From contig NW_022985550.1 in the NCBI RefSeq assembly GCF_010093815.1, positions 2,226,055-2,290,054 of the forward strand: 64,000 nt of DNA. Direction: 5' to 3'. This DNA comes from Pseudovirgaria hyperparasitica. Taxonomy: Eukaryota > Ascomycota > Dothideomycetes > Acrospermales > Acrospermaceae. This document shows positions 61,195-64,000 of the stretch, in pieces. Position 1 is the stretch's first letter. Every line of letters begins with the position of its first letter. The notes under the pieces were generated by a model that worked only from the letters and a program-made list of their open reading frames with translations, did no database searches and had not been told where the DNA came from. The position numbers and the translations under genes are program-made.

Positions 61195-62172
61195 ATGGCC
61201 CCTGGCGCTATATTCGAAGCTCCCAACGTTGCCGAGGATTTCAACAGCCATCGAGATGGCCTCGCGCTAGAGGCTACATCCGATGCCATTGACGAAGTCA
61301 ACGTGCTCAAAGCTGCCATGAAAGTCAAGCAAGGCAGCGCCACCCAGAAAGAAAAGGACATCTACGAGCAATCCCAGTTCGATGCCGAGAAGGACAAGAC
61401 GCAATTCCGACAGTACGAGGAGGCATGCGACCGGGTGAAGAACTTCTACCGTGAGCAACACGAGAAGCAGACCGTAGCATACAACCTCAAAGCCCGCAAC
61501 GACTTCCGGAGCAAGACACGCGCCGAAATGACAATCTGGCAGGCAATGGAGAAGCTCAACACCCTCATCGACGAGTCCGACCCGGACACTTCCCTCTCCC
61601 AAATCGAACACCTCCTACAGGCCGCCGAAGCCATCCGTCGCGACGGCAAACCCCGCTGGATGCAACTCACAGGCTTGATCCACGATCTCGGCAAGCTGCT
61701 CTTCTTCTTTGGCGCCGAGGGCCAGTGGGACGTCGTTGGCGACACGTTCCCCGTCGGCTGTGCGTTCGACCGCAAGATCATCTACCCGGACACCTTCGCC
61801 GGCAACCCGGATTCTCGAGACTCGATCTACGCCACTGAGCATGGCATCTACACGCCTGGCTGCGGCCTCGACAATGTGATGCTGAGCTGGGGCCACGACG
61901 AGTATCTGTACCACATCGCAAAGGAGCAGAGCACGTTGCCGGACGAGGCGCTGGCCATGATCCGCTACCACTCCTTCTACCCGTGGCACAGCCAGGGCGC
62001 ATATATGTGGATGATGAATGCGAAGGACAAGAGGATGCTGGAGGCTGTGCGGGCGTTCAACCCCTACGATCTGTACAGCAAGAGCGACGACGTGCCCAAG
62101 GCTGAGGAGTTGAAGCCCTACTACATGGAGCTGATTGACGAGTATTTCCCGAATAAGGTCATCAAGTGGTAG
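61195..62172 (+). CDS. myo-Inositol oxygenase (MIOX)
   Basis: Di-iron enzyme that cleaves myo-inositol with O2 to D-glucuronate. Intronless, 325 aa, full family length. The metal ligands by position are H139 (IEHLLQ), H163/D164 (GLIHDLGK), H234 (SWGHDEYL), H259 (IRYHSFYPWH) and D292 (FNPYDLY), all present. Other family segments are LIDESDPDTSLSQ, VVGDTFPVGC and YYMELIDEYFP. ATG 61195 follows a clean leader (MAPGAIFEAPN); the upstream in-frame codons lack an ATG. It lies between an aldo-keto reductase (divergent) and a KduD-like SDR (convergent), which suggests a small inositol/uronate catabolic group. Confidence 0.97.
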   Translation: MAPGAIFEAPNVAEDFNSHRDGLALEATSDAIDEVNVLKAAMKVKQGSATQKEKDIYEQSQFDAEKDKTQFRQYEEACDRVKNFYREQHEKQTVAYNLKARNDFRSKTRAEMTIWQAMEKLNTLIDESDPDTSLSQIEHLLQAAEAIRRDGKPRWMQLTGLIHDLGKLLFFFGAEGQWDVVGDTFPVGCAFDRKIIYPDTFAGNPDSRDSIYATEHGIYTPGCGLDNVMLSWGHDEYLYHIAKEQSTLPDEALAMIRYHSFYPWHSQGAYMWMMNAKDKRMLEAVRAFNPYDLYSKSDDVPKAEELKPYYMELIDEYFPNKVIKW

Positions 62173-62969
62173 GAGACACACTGAGATACCGTTGTTTCTT
62201 GTATCTTGTAATTGTTCTTTATTGTCATTCTCCCTTTGGGTTTTTACTAGATAGAGCATAGGCTTGATTTGCCTGTGTCCGGAATACGGACAGGCTACGA
62301 ATAATGACCATGACACTTCCTCCTTGACTATTGGACGCTGGTCTGTTTTGCAAATGGTGATTGAACCTATGTATGTGCATATCTGCCCAGCCACCTACAC
62401 GCACGGCACTTGCGCCTTTTAAAAAAGACTGGAAATACAACATACATAGCGCTCCCTCCGCGCGGGGCCGCACGGCATTCACAATCGGTGTGCGGCGCTG
62501 AGAGGTACGCAGACCTTACTTCCCTGATGCATAATCTAGCGGCCAATGGAAGTCCGAGCACGGTAGCTACCGCCCACATCTACCAATGATGCAGCAAGCT
62601 TTGCAATCCTGTGCAGCCTCCGGTGGACACCGGTAGGGATGTCGACACGTTTTCTCATGGCACGAAGACTCATCATGGGGACGGAACCACTTGCCTGCGC
62701 AAGGAGAGACTGGCCAATCGAGGCCTTTTCCGGATGGATGTCCCTGCGGCTGATAGTCGGTGTGGACTATGGATTCCGGTACTACCTTGCCTACCTTAGC
62801 TTGCAGGAGCTGGAGGACTCTCCGGTGCGGAGACTCACGACGAACGGCTGTACTACTTGCCAGAAATAAGTCGAGACGACCAATGAGGGATTAGTCACAC
62901 AGTATTCTCTTCGAAACACGAGCAAGTCTGGCAAAACAGAGCATCACGGCCGCCTCGGGCTGTTCCGAC
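62173..62969. other. Convergent spacer, MIOX and SDR
   Basis: 797 bases between converging genes. Small frames (62611-62869) are unconvincing. Both 3' UTRs are expected; nothing else seen. Confidence 0.5.
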
Positions 62970-63818
62970 CTATCTCGCCATCCATCCCCCGTCAACAGTG
63001 AGAATCTCTCCTGTCACATACGCACTCGCTCTCCCTGCAAGAAACACCACCGCTCCCTTGAAGTCCTCCGGCCGTCCCCACCGCCCGGCCGGAATCCGCT
63101 CTAGAATCGACGCTGCCCTTTTCTCGTCGTTGATTAATGCTGTATTCATCTCCGTCGCAATGTAACCTGGCGCGATCGCATTCACATTGACCCCTTCTCC
63201 GGCCCACTGGTTCGACAGCGCCTTCGTAAGCTGCGCAATGCCACCCTTCGACGCAGCGTAGGCCGGGACGTTGATGCCGCCCTGGAAGGAGAGCAGAGAG
63301 GCGACGTTGATGATGGAACCGCGCTGGTTCGTGGTGTTAGGAAGCGGAGGTAGGGTACGCATGTGTGCGCCTACGTCGCGGCAGAGAACGAAGTTACTTG
63401 AGAGATTGACTTGCAAGACCTCGTCCCAGTCCTCAATCGGGAACTCGTGTGCTGGGTGGCGGCGCTGGATACCTGCGCAAGTGAGGAGGATGCGGATCTG
63501 TAGTTCTGGGCTTTGAGAGAGGAGAGTTGGGACGATGCTGGAGACGGCAGCGCGGTCGGAGAGCTCGGCGACGTGGATAGTGCATTTGCGACCGAGGGCT
63601 AAGATTTGGTGCTGGGTTTCAGTGTTGGATGTGTCGCGCTGGAGTAGATGTGAGTTGCTTGAATGATTAAAGACGAGAGAGGAACGGACCTGGATGAGGA
63701 TAATGTCGGCGCCAGCTTCAGCTAAGGCTAGGGCCATTGCTTGCCCGATTCCTCGAGTTCCGCCTGTGACGAGGGCGGTTTGGCCCTCGAGAGAGAAGAG
63801 TTGCTGGATCGAGCCCAT
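62970..63818 (-). CDS. SDR, KduD/2-deoxy-gluconate dehydrogenase-like
   Basis: NAD(P)-dependent SDR of 265 aa. Exons (minus strand) 63818-63690 and 63638-62970. The 51-base intron (GTCCGT...CTCCAG) has no stop and a length divisible by three, so the gene also reads open without splicing; splicing restores IILIQRDTSN, and the unspliced form carries 17 extra residues that break the beta-2 strand. Motifs are TGGTRGIG (18-25), TCAG, Ser157, Tyr170 and Lys174 (YAASK), then [14 protein letters not shown] and the end [11 protein letters not shown]. The segment [24 protein letters not shown] is close to KduD-type 2-deoxy-D-gluconate 3-dehydrogenases. It lies beside MIOX, so an uronate/ketogluconate step is plausible; the substrate is inference. 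Start at ATG 63818 (MGSIQQLF). Confidence 0.9.
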   Translation of the reverse strand: MGSIQQLFSLEGQTALVTGGTRGIGQAMALALAEAGADIILIQVRSSLVFNHSSNSHLLQRDTSNTETQHQILALGRKCTIHVAELSDRAAVSSIVPTLLSQSPELQIRILLTCAGIQRRHPAHEFPIEDWDEVLQVNLSSNFVLCRDVGAHMRTLPPLPNTTNQRGSIINVASLLSFQGGINVPAYAASKGGIAQLTKALSNQWAGEGVNVNAIAPGYIATEMNTALINDEKRAASILERIPAGRWGRPEDFKGAVVFLAGRASAYVTGEILTVDGGWMAR

Positions 63819-64000
63819 GATTGGGGTTGTGCTGTATTGCAAACTGATGCTGCCCTCAATACAATAATATGAGTAGAAAGGAAAGGGTGTGATATATCAG
63901 AATCTTCTAGACCCGATCGGCAAGACAAGCCGCCAAACTCAGGAGCTCAAGGAGGCTTCGTGGCGGGGTGTGAAGACTGCCCCGCCAAAATGAGGCCTCC

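Noticed and set aside
1-64000. CRISPR arrays, rRNA, intact transposons, LTR elements
   Set aside because: I looked for regularly spaced repeats, terminal repeats and transposase or polymerase motifs and found none; only short simple repeats are present.

Overview
The window is nuclear DNA of a filamentous ascomycete (Pezizomycotina, probably Dothideomycetes). The signs are protein-coding genes on both strands with many short introns (about 45-70 bases; GTRNGT donors, CTRAC branch sites, YAG acceptors), ergosterol (ERG5) and DASH-complex (ASK1) genes, fungal Zn2Cys6 regulators, and single-copy housekeeping genes packed 0.2-1 kb apart. I see no bacterial operon, rRNA, convincing tRNA, CRISPR array or intact transposon.

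Layout. 1-4 kb: an orphan membrane-anchored protein and an RhlG-like short-chain dehydrogenase (SDR). 4-12.7 kb: a gene-poor block with no convincing gene, holding simple repeats and at most a protein relic. 12.7-21.7 kb: MIA40, an OM14-like mitochondrial outer-membrane protein, ERG5 (CYP61) and an LSH/DDM1-type SNF2 remodeller. 21.7-24 kb: a gap with a decayed zinc-cluster gene. 24-34.6 kb: a Zn2Cys6 regulator, a Gyp5-like Rab-GAP, a secreted serine carboxypeptidase and a type II membrane protein that may be a glycosyltransferase. 34.8-40.5 kb: ASK1, an orphan membrane-anchored protein and SDH1. 42.9-56.3 kb: an LtrA-family membrane protein, an acetoin-reductase-like SDR, an F-box protein, an MFS transporter, a Serinc/TMS1 protein and a Zn2Cys6/fungal_trans regulator. 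57-64 kb: RRG7-like mitochondrial protein, Mediator MED21, an aldo-keto reductase, myo-inositol oxygenase and a KduD-like SDR.

How genes relate. Mitochondrial functions recur (MIA40, OM14, SDH1, RRG7 and an SDR with a presequence-like N-terminus). The last three genes (aldo-keto reductase, MIOX, SDR) could together route myo-inositol through D-glucuronate, a small catabolic neighbourhood. The most unusual structural observation is in the OM14 gene: the only model that joins its conserved N-terminus to the rest in frame, with good branch sites, uses a 2-nucleotide exon. Several genes (SDH1, ERG5, OM14, Gyp5) end in tiny last exons that restore the family C-terminus; reading through the preceding intron gives a wrong tail.

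All exon models were made by eye from splice signals, frame continuity and family knowledge. Family names rest on motif recognition, not on a database search.
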